A DNA stretch of 64,000 bases from Parietaria judaica. Lineage: Eukaryota > Streptophyta > Magnoliopsida > Rosales > Urticaceae. Below the pieces are notes generated by a model that was given only the letters and a program-made list of their open reading frames with translations, had not been told where the DNA came from and searched no databases. The translations under genes were made by a program, and so were the position numbers. This document shows positions 38,338 to 52,030 of this stretch, one piece after another (positions within the stretch are counted from its first letter, which is position 1; each line of letters starts with the position of its first letter). The stretch is taken from positions 28,308,586-28,372,585 of the forward strand of contig OX940871.1 in assembly GCA_954871525.1 (NCBI GenBank), given 5' to 3'.

Positions 38338-41300
38338 TTCTAAAAAATGTTAATAAAGAAATGCTATAGGAAATGCTATAGCATTTCGTATGGCATTTCT
38401 CGTGAACAATTTAATCCTTGCATATTTTTGCATGAGAACTCTTGTTATATTCAAATTCCAATGTATAAGCCCTAAAATCATTATTTTTTCAATTGGTTCG
38501 ACTTTTAGGTCGTAAACAATGTAAAATAAAGAAATGCTATAGGAAACGCTATAGCATTTCCTATCGAATTTAACGTCGACAATTTAATCCTTGCATATTT
38601 TTGCATGAGAACGCTTGTTATATTCAAATTCCAATGTATAAGCCCTAAAATCATTATTTTTCAATTGGTTCGAAATTTAAGGTTGTAAAAAATGTAAAAT
38701 AAAGAAATGTTATAGGAAATGCTATAGCATTTCCTATGGCATTTCTCGTCAACAATTTAATCCTTGCGTATTTTTACATGAGAACTCTTGTTATATTCAA
38801 ATTCCAATGTATAAGCCCTAAAATCATTATTTTTTCAATTGGTTCAAAATTTTAGGTCGTAAACAATGTAAAATAAAGAAATGCTATAGGAAATGCTATA
38901 GCATTTCGTATGGCATTTCTCGTCAATAATTTAATCCTTGCATATTTTTGCTTGAGAACTCTTGTTATATTCAAATTCCAATGTATAAGCCCTAATATCA
39001 TTATTTTTTCAATTGGTTCGACTTTTAGGTCGTAAACAATGTAAAATAAAGAAATGCTATAGGAAATGCTATAGAATTTCCTATGGAATTTACATCAACA
39101 ATTTAATCCGTGCATATTTTGGCATGAGAACTCTTGTTATATTCAAATTCCAATGTAAAATGTCCTAAAATCATTATTTTTTCAATTGGTTCGAAATTTA
39201 AGGTTGTAAAAAATGTCAAATAAAGAAATGCTATAGGAAATGCTATAGCATTTCGTATGGCATTTCTCGTTAACAATTTAATCCTTTCATATTTTTGCAT
39301 GAGAACTCTTGTTATATTCAAATTCCAATGTATAAGCCCTAAAATCATTATTTTTTCAATTGGTTCGAAATTTTAGGTCGTAAACAATGTAAAATAAAGA
39401 AATGCTATAAAAAATGCTATAGCATTTCCTATGGCATTTCTCGTCAACAATTTAATCCTTGCGTATTTTTGCATGAGAACTCTTGTTATATTCCATTCCA
39501 ATGTATAAGCCCTAAAATCATTATTTTATCAATTGGTTCGAAATTTAAGGTTGTAAAAAATGTCAAATAAAGAAATGCTATAGCATTTCGTATAGCATTT
39601 CTCGTTAACAATTTAATCCTTGCATATTTTTGCATGAGAACTCTTGTTATATTCAAATTCCAATGTATAAGCCCTAAAATCATTATTTTTTCAATTGGTT
39701 CGAAATTTAAGGTTGTAAAAAATGTAAAATAAAGAAATGCTATAGGGAATGTCATAGCATTTCCTATGGCATTTCTCGTCAACAATTTAATCCTTGCCTA
39801 TTTTGGCATGAAAACTCTTGTTATATTCAAATTTCAATGTAAAACGTCCTAAAATCATTATTTTTTCAATTGGTGTTGTAAAAAATGTCAAATAAAGAAA
39901 TGCTATAAGAAATGCTATAGCATTTCGTATGGCATTTCTCGTTAACAATTTAATCCTTGCATATTTTTGCATGAGAACTCTTGTTATATTCAAATTCCAA
40001 TGTATAAGCCCTAAAATCATTATTTTTTCAATTGGTTCGAAATTTAAGGTTGTAAAAAATGTAAAATAAAGAAATGCTATAGGGAATGCCATAGCATTTC
40101 CTATGGCATTTCTCGTCAACAATTTAATCCTTGCATATTTTGGCATGAGAACTCTTGTTATATTCAAATTCCAATGTAAAATGTCCTAAAATCATTATTT
40201 TTTCAATTGGTTCGAAATTTAAGGTTGTAAAAAATGTAAAATAAAGAAATGCTATAGGAAATGCTATAGCATTTCGTATGGCATTTCTCGTTAACAATTT
40301 AATCCTTGCATATTTTTGCATGAGAACTCTTGTTATATTCAAATTCCAATGTATAAGCCCTAAAATCATTATTTTTTCAATTGGTTCAAAATTTTAGGTG
40401 GTAAACAATGTAAAATAAAGAAATGCTGTAAAAAATGCTATAGCATTTCCTATGGCATTTCTCGTCAACAATTTAATCCTTGCATATTTTTGCATGAGAA
40501 CTCTTGTTATATTCCATTCCAATGTATAAGCCCTAAAATCATTATTTTTTCAATTGGTTCGAAATTTAAGGTTGTAAAAAATGTCAAATAAAGAAATGCT
40601 ATAAGAAATGCTATAGCATTTCGTATAGCATTTCTCGTTAACAATTTAATCCTTGCATATTTTTGCATGAGAACTCTTGTTATATTCAAATTCCAATGTA
40701 TAAGCCCTAAAATCATTATTTATTCAATTGGTTCGAAATTTAAGGTTGTAAAAAATGTAAAATAAAGAAATGCTATAGGGAATGCCATAGCATTTCCTAT
40801 GGCATTTCTCGTCAACAATTTAATCGTTGCATATTTTGGCATGAAAACTCTTGTTATCTTCAAATTTCAATGTAAAACGTCCTAAAATCATTATTTTTTC
40901 AATTGGTGTTGTAAAAAATGTCAAATAAAGAAATGCTATATGAAATGCTATAGCATTTCGTATGGCATTTCTCGTCAACAATTTAATCCTTGCATATTTT
41001 GGCATGAGAACTCTTGTTATATTCAAATTCCAATGTATAAGCCCTAAAATCATTATTTTTTCAATTGGTTCGAAATTTAAGGTTGTAAAAAATGTAAAAT
41101 AAAGAAATGCTATAGGGAATGCTATAGCATTTCCTATGGCATTTCTCGTCAACAATTTAATCCTTGCATATTTTGGCATGAGAACTCTTGTTATATTCAA
41201 ATTTCAAAGTATAACGTCCTAAAATCATTATTTTTTCAATTGGTTCGAAATTTAAGGTTGTAAAAAATGTAAAATAAAGAAATGCTATAGGAAATGCTAT

Positions 41301-44300
41301 AGCATTTTCTATGGCATTTCTCGTCAACAATTTAATCCTTGCATATTTTGGCATGAGAACTCTTGTTATATTCAAATTTCAATGTAAAACATCCTAAAAT
41401 CATTATTTTTTCAATTGGTGTTGTAAAAAATGTCAAATAAAGAAATGCTATAGGAAATGCTATAGCATTTCGTATGGCATTTCTCGTCAACAATTTAATC
41501 CTTGCATATTTTGGCATGAGAACTCTTGATATATTCAAATTCCAATGTATAAGCCCTAAAATCATTATTTTTTCAATTGGTTCAATTTTTAGGTCGTAAA
41601 CAATGTAAAATAAAGAAATTATATAGGAAGTGCTATAGCATTTCCTATGGCATTTCTCGTCAACAATTTAATCCTTGCATATTTTTTCATGAGAACGCTT
41701 GTAATATTAAAATTCCAATGTATAAGCCCTAAAATCATTATTTTTTCAATTGGTTCAAAATTTAAGGTTGTAAAAAATGTAAAATAAAGAAATGCTATAG
41801 GGAATGCTATAGCATTTCCTATGGCATTTCTAGTCAACAATTTAATCCTTGCATATTTTGGCATGAGAACTCTTGTTATATTCAAATTTCAATGTATAAC
41901 GTCCTAAAATCATTATTTTTTCAATTGGTTCGAAATTTAAGGTTGTAAAAAATGTAAAATAAATAAATGCTATAGGAAATGCTATAGTATTTCCTATGGC
42001 ATTTCTCGTCAACAATTTAATCCTTGCATATTTTTTCATGAGAACGCTTGTAATATTAAAATTCCAATGTATAAGCCCTAAAATCTATATTTTTTCAATT
42101 GGTTCGAAATTTAAGGTTGTAAAAAATGTCAAATAAAGAAATGCTATAGGAAATGCTATAGCATTTCGTATGGCATTTCTCGTCAACAATTTAATCCTTG
42201 CATATTTTGGCATGAGAACTCTTGTCATATTCAAATTCCAATGTATAAGCCCTAAAATCATTATTTTTTCAATTGGTTCGAAATTGAAGGTTTAAAAAAA
42301 TGTAAAATAAAGAAATGCTATAGGAAATGCTATAGAATTTCCTATGGCATTTCTCGTCAACAATTTAATCCTTGCATATTTTGGCATGAGAACTCTTGTT
42401 ATATTCAAATTCCAATGTATAAGCCCTAAAATCATTAATTTATTCAATTGGTTCAAAATTAAAGGTTGTAAAAAATATCAAATAAAGAAATACTATAGGA
42501 AATGCTATAGCATTTCCTATGGAAGTTAATGTCAACAATTTAATCCTTGCATATTTTTGCATGAGAACGCTTGTAATGTTAAAATTCCAATGTATAAGCC
42601 CTAAAATCATTATTTTTTCAATTGGTTCAAAATTTAAGGTTGTAAAAAATGTAAAATAAAGAAATGCTATAGGGAATGCTATAGCATTTCCTATGGCATT
42701 TCTAGTCAACAATTTAATCCTTGCATATTTTGGCATGAGAACTCTTGTTATATTCAAATTTCAATGTATAACGTCCTAAAATCATTATTTTTTCAATTGG
42801 TTCGAAATTTAAGGTTGTAAAAAATGTAAAATAAATAAATGCTATAGGAAATGCTATAGTATTTCCTATGGCATTTCTCGTCAACAATTTAATCCTTGCA
42901 TATTTTTTCATGAGAACGCTTGTAATATTAAAATTCCAATGTATAAGCCCTAAAATCTATATTTTTTCAATTGGTTCGAAATTTAAGGTTGTAAAAAATG
43001 TCAAATAAAGAAATGCTATAGGGAATGCCATAGCATTTCCTATGGCATTTCTCGTCAACAATTTAATCCTTGCATATTTTGGCATGAGAACTCTTGTTAT
43101 ATTCAAATTCCAATGTATAAGCCCTAAAATCATTAATTTATTCAATTGGTTCAAAATTAAAGGTTGTAAAAAATATCAAATAAAGAAATACTATAGGAAA
43201 TGCTATAGCATTTCCTATGGAAGTTAATGTCAACAATTTAATCCTTGCATATTTTTGCATGAGAACGCTTGTAATGTTAAAATTCCAATGTATAAGCCCT
43301 AAAATCATTATTTTTTCAATTGGTTCGAAATTTAAGGTTGTAAAAAATGTAAAATAAAGAAATGCTATAGGAAATGCTATAGCATTTCCTATGACATTTC
43401 TCGTCAACAATTTAATCCTTGCATATTTTTGCATGAGAACTCTTGTTATATTCAAATTCCAATTTATAAGCCCTAAAATCATTATTTTTTCAATTGGTTA
43501 GAAATTTTAGGTCGTAAACAATGTAAAATAAATAAATGCTATAGGAAACGCTAGCATTTCCTATGGCATTTCTCGTCAACAATTTAATCCTTGCATATTT
43601 TTGCATGAGAACTCTTGTTATATTCAAATTCAAATGTATAAGCTTTAAAATCATTATTTTTTCAATTGGTTCGAAATTTAAGTTTGTAAAAAATGTAAAA
43701 TAAAGAAATGCTATAGGAAATGCTGTAGCATTTCCTATGGCATTTATCGTCAACAATTTAATCCTTGCATATTTTTGCATGAGAACTCTTGTTAGATTCA
43801 AATTCCAATGTATAAGCCCTAAAATCTTTATTTTTTCAATTGGTTCGAAATTTAAGGTTGTAAAAAATGTCGAATAAAGAAATGCTATAGGAAATGCTAT
43901 AGCATTTCCTATGGCATTTCTCGTCAACGATTTAATCCTTGCATATTTTTGTATGAGAACTCTTGTTATATTCAAATTCCAATGTATAAGCCCTAAAATT
44001 ATTATTTTTTCAATTGGTTCGAAATTTAAGGTTGTAAAAAATGTAAAATAAAGAAATTCTATAGGAAATTCTATAGCATTTCCTATGGCATTTCTCGTCA
44101 ACAATTTAACCCTTGCATATTTTTGCATGAGAACTCTTGTTATATTCAAATTCCAATGTATAAGCCCTAAAATCATTATTTTTTCAATTGGTTCGAAATT
44201 TAAGGTTGTAAAAAATTTAAAATAAAGAAATGCTATAGGAAATGCTATAGCATTTCCTATGGCATTTCTCGTCAACTATTTAATCCTTGCATATTTTTGC

Positions 44301-44726
44301 ATGAGAACTCTTGTTATATTCAAATTCCAATGTATAAGCCCTAAAATCATTATTTTTTCAATTGGTTAAAAATTTTAGGTCGTAAACAATGTAAAATAAA
44401 CAAATGCTATAGGAAATGCTATAGCATTTCCTATGGCATTCCTCGTCAACAATTTAATCCTTGCATATTTTTGCATGAGAACTCTTGTTATATTAAAATT
44501 CCAATGTATAAGCCCTAAAATCATTATTTTTTCAATTGGTTCGAATTTTAGGTCGTAAACAATGTAAAATAAAGAAATGCTATAGGAAATGCTATAGCAT
44601 TTCTTATGGAATTTAACGTCAACAATTTAATCCTTGCTTATTTTTGCATGAGAACGCTTGTAATATTAAAGTTCCAATGTATAAGCCCTAAAATCAATAT
44701 TTTTTCAATTGGTTCGAAATTTAAGG
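38338..44726 (-). repeat. Long HOR copy U2 (6,389 bp)
   Basis: This is the second copy of the U1 unit. It differs from U1 by a 12-bp (two-hexamer) palindrome deletion near 39,580 and by one extra monomer at about 44,365-44,540. That monomer (GGTTAAAAATTTTAGGTCG with AAATAAACAAATGC) also occurs near 49,380, and a similar one occurs near 29,700. U1 lacks it at the equivalent place near 38,150. The offset to U1 rises from 6,215 to 6,389 bp at that point, exactly one monomer. Confidence 0.85.
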
Positions 44727-47700
44727 TTCTAAAAAATGTTAATAAAGAAATGCTATAGGAAATGCTATAGCATTTCGTATGGCATTTCTCGTCAACAATT
44801 TAATCCTTGCATATTTTTGCATGAGAACTCTTGTTATATTCAAATTCCAATGTATAAGCCCTAAAATCATTATTTTTTCAATTGGTTCGACTTTTAGGTC
44901 GTAAACAATGTAAAATAAAGAAATGCTATAGGAAACGCTATAGCATTTCCTATCGAATTTAACGTCGACAATTTAATCCTTGCATATTTTTGCATGAGAA
45001 CGCTTGTTATATTCAAATTCCAATGTATAAGCCCTAAAATCATTATTTTTCAATTGGTTCGAAATTTAAGGTTGTAAAAAATGTAAAATAAAGAAATGTT
45101 ATAGGAAATGCTATAGCATTTCCTATGGCATTTCTCGTCAACAATTTAATCCTTGCGTATTTTTGCATGAGAACTCTTGTTATATTCAAATTCCAATGTA
45201 TAAGCCCTAAAATCATTATTTTTTCAATTGGTTCAAAATTTTAGGTCGTAAACAATGTAAAATAAAGAAATGCTATAGGAAATGCTATAGCATTTCGTAT
45301 GGCATTTCTCGTCAACAATTTAATCCTTGCATATTTTTGCTTGAGAACTCTTGTTATATTCAAATTCCAATGTATAAGCCCTAAAATCATTATTTTTTCA
45401 ATTGGTTCGACTTTTAGGTCGTAAACAATGTAAAATAAAGAAATGCTATAGGAAATGCTATAGAATTTCCTATGGAATTTAACGTCAACAATTTAATCCT
45501 TGCATATTTTTGCCTGAGAACGCTTGTTATATTAAAATTCCAATGTATAAGCCCTAAAATCATTATTTTTTTCAATTGGTTCGAAATTTTAGGTCGTAAA
45601 CAATGTAAAATAAAGAAATGCTGTAAAAAATGCTATAGCATTTCCTATGGCATTTCTCGTCAACAATTTAATCCTTGCATATTTTTTCATGAGAACTCTT
45701 GTTATATTCAAATTCCAATGTATAAGCCCTAAAATCATTATTTTTTCAATTGGTTCGAAATTTAAGGTTGTAAAAAATGTCAAATAAAGAAATGCTATAA
45801 GAAATGCTATAGCATTTCGTATAGCATTTCTCGTTAACAATTTAATCCTTGCATATTTTTGCATGAGAACTCTTGTTATATTCAAATTCCAATGTATAAG
45901 CCCTAAAATCATTATTTTTTCAATTGGTTCGAAATTTAAGGTAGTAAAAAATGTAAAATAAAGAAATGCTATAGGGAATGCCATAGCATTTCCTATGGCA
46001 TTTCTCGTCAACAATTTAATCGTTGCATATTTTGGCATGAAAACTCTTGTTATCTTCAAATTTCAATGTAAAACGTCCTAAAATCATTATTTTTTCAATT
46101 GGTGTTGTAAAAAATGTCAAATAAAGAAATGCTATATGAAATGCTATAGCATTTCGTATGGCATTTCTCGTCAACAATTTAATCCTTGCATATTTTGGCA
46201 TGAGAACTCTTGTTATATTCAAATTCCAATGTATAAGCCCTAAAATCATTATTTTTTCAATTGGTTCGAAATTTAAGGTTGTAAAAAATGTAAAATAAAG
46301 AAATGCTATAGGGAATGCTATAGCATTTCCTATGGCATTTCTCGTCAACAATTTAATCCTTGCATATTTTGGCATGAGAACTCTTGTTATATTCAAATTT
46401 CAAAGTATAACGTCCTAAAATCATTATTTTTTCAATTGGTTCGAAATTTAAGGTTGTAAAAAATGTAAAATAAAGAAATGCTATAGGAAATGCTATAGCA
46501 TTTTCTATGGCATTTCTCGTCAACAATTTAATCCTTGCATATTTTGGCATGAGAACTCTTGTTATATTCAAATTTCAATGTAAAACATCCTAAAATCATT
46601 TTTTTTATTGGTGTTGTAAAAAATGTCAAATAAAGAAATGCTATAGGAAATGCTATAGCATTTCGTATGGCATTTCTCGTCAACAATTTAATCCTTGCAT
46701 ATTTTGGCATGAGAACTCTTGATATATTCAAATTCCAATGTATAAGCCCTAAAATCATTATTTTTTCAATTGGTTCAATTTTTAGGTCGTAAACAATGTA
46801 AAATAAAGAAATTATATAGGAAGTGCTATAGCATTTCCTATGGCATTTCTCGTCAACAATTTAATCCTTGCATATTTTTTCATGAGAACGCTTGTAATAT
46901 TAAAATTCCAATGTATAAGCCCTAAAATCATTATTTTTTCAATTGGTTCAAAATTTAAGGTTGTAAAAAATGTAAAATAAAGAAATGCTATAGGGAATGC
47001 TATAGCATTTCCTATGGCATTTCTAGTCAACAATTTAATCCTTGCATATTTTGGCATGAGAACTCTTGTTATATTCAAATTTCAATGTATAACGTCCTAA
47101 AATCATTATTTTTTCAATTGGTTCGAAATTTAAGGTTGTAAAAAATGTAAAATAAATAAATGCTATAGGAAATGCTATAGTATTTCCTATGGCATTTCTC
47201 GTCAACAATTTAATCCTTGCATATTTTTTCATGAGAACGCTTGTAATATTAAAATTCCAATGTATAAGCCCTAAAATCTATATTTTTTCAATTGGTTCGA
47301 AATTTAAGGTTGTAAAAAATATCAAATAAAGAAATGCTATAGGAAATGCTATAGCATTTCGTATGGCATTTCTCGTCAACAATTTAATCCTTGCATATTT
47401 TGGCATGAGAACTCTTGTCATATTCAAATTCCAATGTATAAGCCCTAAAATCATTATTTTTTCAATTGGTTCGATTTTTAGGTCGTAAACAATGTAAAAT
47501 AAAGAAATTCTATAGGAAGTGCTATAGCATTTCCTATGGCATTTCTCGTCAACAATTTAATCCTTCCATATTTTTGCATGAGAACTCTTGTTATATTCAA
47601 ATTCCAATGTAGAAGCCCTAAAATCATTATTTTTTCAATTGATTCGAAATTTAAGGTTGTAAAAAATGTAAAATAAAGAAATGCTATAGGAAATGCTATA

Positions 47701-49739
47701 GCATTTCCTATGGCATTTCTTGTCAACAATTTAATCCTTGCATATTTTTGCATGAGAACTCTTGTTATATTCAATTTCCAATGTATAATCCCTAAATTCA
47801 TTATTTTTTCAATTGGTTCGAAATTTAAGGTTGTAAAAATGTAAAATAAAGAAATGCTATAGGAAATGCTATAGCATTTCCTATGGCTTTTCTCGTCAAC
47901 AATTTAATCCTTGCATATTTTTTCATGAGAACACTTGTAATATTAAAATTCCAATGTATAAGCCCTAAAATCATTATTTTTTCAATTGGTTCGAAATTTA
48001 AGGTTGTTAAAAATGTAAAATAAAGAAATGCTATAGGAAATGCTATAGAATTTCCTATGGCATTCCTCGTCAACAATTTAATCCTTGCATATTTTTGCAT
48101 GAGAACTCTTGTTATATTCAAATTCCAATGTATAAGCCCTAAAATCATTATTTTTTCAATTGGTTCGAAATTGAAGGTTTAAAAAAATGTAAAATAAAGA
48201 AATACTATAGGAAATGCTATAGAATTTCCTATGGCATTTCTCGTCAACAATTTAATCCTTGCATATTTTGGCATGAGAACTCTTGTTATATTCAAATTCC
48301 AATGTATAAGCCCTAAAATCATTAATTTATTCAATTGGTTCAAAATTAAAGGTTGTAAAAAATATCAAATAAAGAAATACTATAGGAAATGCTATAGCAT
48401 TTCCTATGGAAGTTAATGTCAACAATTTAATCCTTGCATATTTTTGCATGAGAACGCTTGTAATGTTAAAATTCCAATGTATAAGCCCTAAAATGATTAT
48501 TTTTTCAATTGGTTCGAAATTTAAGGTTGTAAAAAATGTAAAATAAAGAAATGCTATAGGAAATGCTAGCATTTCCTATGACATTTCTCGTCAACAATTT
48601 AATCCTTGCATATTTTTGCATGAGAACTCTTGTTATATTCAAATTCCAATTTATAAGCCCTAAAATCATTATTTTTTCAATTGGTTAGAAATTTTAGGTC
48701 GTAAACAATGTAAAATAAATAAATGCTATAGGAAACGCTAGCATTTCCTATGGCATTTCTCGTCAACAATTTAATCCTTGCATATTTTTGCATGAGAACT
48801 CTTGTTATATTCAAATTCAAATGTATAAGCTTTAAAATCATTATTTTTTCAATTGGTTCGAAATTTAAGTTTGTAAAAAATGTAAAATAAAGAAATGCTA
48901 TAGGAAATGCTGTAGCATTTCCTATGGCATTTATCGTCAACAATTTAATCCTTGCATATTTTTGCATGAGAACTCTTGTTAGATTCAAATTCCAATGTAT
49001 AAGCCCTAAAATCTTTATTTTTTCAATTGGTTCGAAATTTAAGGTTGTAAAAAATGTCGAATAAAGAAATGCTATAGGAAATGCTATAGCATTTCCTATG
49101 GCATTTCTCGTCAACGATTTAATCCTTGCATATTTTTGCATGAGAACTCTTGTTATATTCAAATTCCAATGTATAAGCCCTAAAATTATTATTTTTTCAA
49201 TTGGTTCGAAATTTAAGGTTGTAAAAAATGTAAAATAAAGAAATTCTATAGGAAATTCTATAGCATTTCCTATGGCATTTCTCGTCAACTATTTAATCCT
49301 TGCATATTTTTGCATGAGAACTCTTGTTATATTCAAATTCCAATGTATAAGCCCTAAAATCATTATTTTTTCAATTGGTTAAAAATTTTAGGTCGTAAAC
49401 AATGTAAAATAAACAAATGCTATAGGAAATGCTATAGCATTTCCTATGGCATTTCTCGTCAACAATTTAATCCTTGCATATTTTTGCATGAGAACTCTTG
49501 TTATATTAAAATTCCAATGTATAAGCCCTAAAATCATTATTTTTTCAATTGGTTCGACTTTTAGGTCGTAAACAATGTAAAATAAAGAAATGCTATAGGA
49601 AATGCTATAGCATTTCTTATGGAATTTAACGTCAACAATTTAATCCTTGCTTATTTTTGCATGAGATTGCTTGTAATATTAAAGTTCCAATGTATAAGCC
49701 CTAAAATCATTATTTTTTCAATTGGTTCGAAATTTAAGG
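44727..49739 (-). repeat. Long HOR copy U3, shortened (5,013 bp)
   Basis: This third copy departs from U2 in four steps. About 1,193 bp (seven monomers) are missing near 45,590, where the offset to U2 drops from 6,389 to 5,196 bp. A 3-bp loss follows near 46,600 (ATCATTTTTTTTATTGG). At 47,470-48,170 a four-monomer block related to 27,297-28,330 replaces the U1/U2 version. One monomer is missing near 49,280. All large differences are close to multiples of 174 bp. Confidence 0.8.
45560..45620 (-). other. Deletion junction in HOR copy U3
   Basis: On the left, sequence follows the U2 position near 39,190 (offset 6,389). On the right, it follows U2 near 40,420 (offset 5,196, including CTGTAAAAAATGC). 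The implied loss is about 1,193 bp, close to seven monomers. The junction lies inside the A/T-rich CAATTGGTTCGAAATTTTAGG stretch shared by every monomer, as expected for in-register unequal exchange. Confidence 0.65.
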
Positions 49740-50899
49740 TTCTAAAAAATGTTAATAAAGAAATGCTATAGGAAATGCTATAGCATTTCGTATGGCATTT
49801 CTCGTCAACAATTTAATCCTTGCATATTTTTGCATGAGAACTCTTGTTATATTCAAATTCCAATGTATAAGCCCTAAAATCATTATTTTTTCAATTGGTT
49901 CGACTTTTAGGTCGTAAACAATGTAAAATAAAGAAATGCTATAGGAAACGCTATAGCATTTCCTATCGAATTTAACGTCGACAATTTAATCCTTGCATAT
50001 TTTTGCATGAGAACGCTTGTTATATTCAAATTCCAATGTATAAGCCCTAAAATCATTATTTTTCAATTGGTTCGAAATTTAAGGTTGTAAAAAATGTAAA
50101 ATAAAGAAATGTTATAGGAAATGCTATAGCATTTCCTATGGCATTTCTCGTCAACAATTTAATCCTTGCGTATTTTTGCATGAGAACTCTTGTTATATTC
50201 AAATTCCAATGTATAAGCCCTAAAATCATTATTTTTTCAATTGGTTCAAAATTTTAGGTCGTAAACAATGTAAAATAAAGAAATGCTATAGGAAATGCTA
50301 TAGCATTTCGTATGGCATTTCTCGTCAACAATTTAATCCTTGCATATTTTTGCTTGAGAACTCTTGTTATATTCAAATTCCAATGTATAAGCCCTAAAAT
50401 CATTATTTTTTCAATTGGTTCGACTTTTAGGTCGTAAACAATGTAAAATAAAGAAATGCTATAGGAAATGCTATAGAATTTCCTATGGAATTTAACGTCA
50501 ACAATTTAATCCTTGCATATTTTTGCCTGAGAACGCTTGTAATATTAAAATTCCAATGTATAAGCCCTAAAATCATTATTTTTTTCAATTGGTTCGAAAT
50601 TTAAGGTTGTAAAAAATGTAAAATAAAGAAATGCTATAGAAAATGCTATAGCATTTCCTATGGCATTTCTCGTCAACAATTTAATCCTTGCATATTTTTG
50701 CATGAGAACTCTTGTTATATTCAAATTCCAATGTATAAGCCCTAAAATCATTATTTTTTCAATTGGTTCAAAATTTTAGGTCGTAAACAATGTAAAATAA
50801 AGAAATGCTATAGGAAATGCTATAGCATTTCGTATGGCATTTCTCGTCAACAATTTAATCCTTGCATATTTTTGCTTGAGAACTCTTGTTATATTCAAA

Positions 50900-52030
50900 T
50901 TCCAATGTATAAGACCTAAAATCATTATTTTTTCAATTGGTTCGACTTTTAGGTCGTAAACAATGTAAAATAAAGAAATTCTATAGGAAATGCTATAGAA
51001 TTTCCTATGGAATTTAACGTCAACAATTTAATCCTTGCATATTTTTGCCAAAGAACGCTTGTAATATTAAAATTCCAATGTATAAGCCCTAAAATCATTA
51101 TTTATTCAATTGGTTCGAAATTTAAGGTTGTAAAAAATTTAAAATAAAGAAATGCTATAGAGAATGCTATAGCATTTCCTATGGCATTTCTCGTCAACAA
51201 TTTAATCCTTGCATATTTTTGCATGAGAACTCTTGTTATATTCAAATTCCAATGTATAAGCCCTAAAATCATTATTTTTTCAATTGGTTCGAAATTTAAG
51301 GTTGTAAAAAATGTAAAATAAAGAAATGCTATAGGAAATGCTATAGCATTTCCTATGGCATTTCTCGTCAACAATTTAATCCTTGCGTATTTTTGCATGA
51401 GAACTCTTGTTATATTCAAATTCAAATGTATAAGCCCTAAAATCATTATTTTTTCAATTGGTTCGAAATTTTAGGTCGTAAACAATGTAAAATAAAGAAA
51501 TGCTATAGAAAATGCTATAGCATTTCCTATGGCATTTCTCGTCAACAATTTAATCCTTGCGTATTTTTGCATGAGAACTCTTGTTATATTCAAATTCCAA
51601 TGTATAAGCCCTAAAATCATAATTTTTTCAATTGGTTCGAAATTTTAGGTCGTAAACAATGTAAAATAAAGAAATGCTATAGGAAATGCTATAGCATTTC
51701 GTATGGCATTTCTCGTCAACAATTTAATCCTTGCATATTTTTGCTTGTGAACTCTTGTTATATTCAAATTCCAATGTATAAGCCCTAAAATCATTATTTT
51801 TTCAATTGGTTCGACTTTTAGGTCGTAAACAATGTAAAATAAAGAAATGCTATAGGAAATGCTATAGAATTTCCTATGGAATTTAACGTCAACAATTTAA
51901 TCCTTGCATATTTTTGCCTGAGAACGCTTGTAATATTAAAATTCCAATGTATAAGACCTAAAATCATTATTTTTTCAATTGGTTCAAAATTTAAGGTTGT
52001 AAAAAATGTAAAATAAAGAAATGCTATAGG
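50900..52030 (-). repeat. Segment repeated 3,779 bp downstream (54,679-55,809)
   Basis: Rare variants run in parallel at a 3,779-bp offset: TAAGACCTAAAATC near 50,910/54,689, TTTTTGCCAAAGAACGC at 51,043/54,822, and ATTATTTATTCAATTGG near 51,100/54,879. The right copy has a 1-bp loss in GAATTTCTATGG at 54,779. The spacing is about 22 monomers. Confidence 0.7.
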
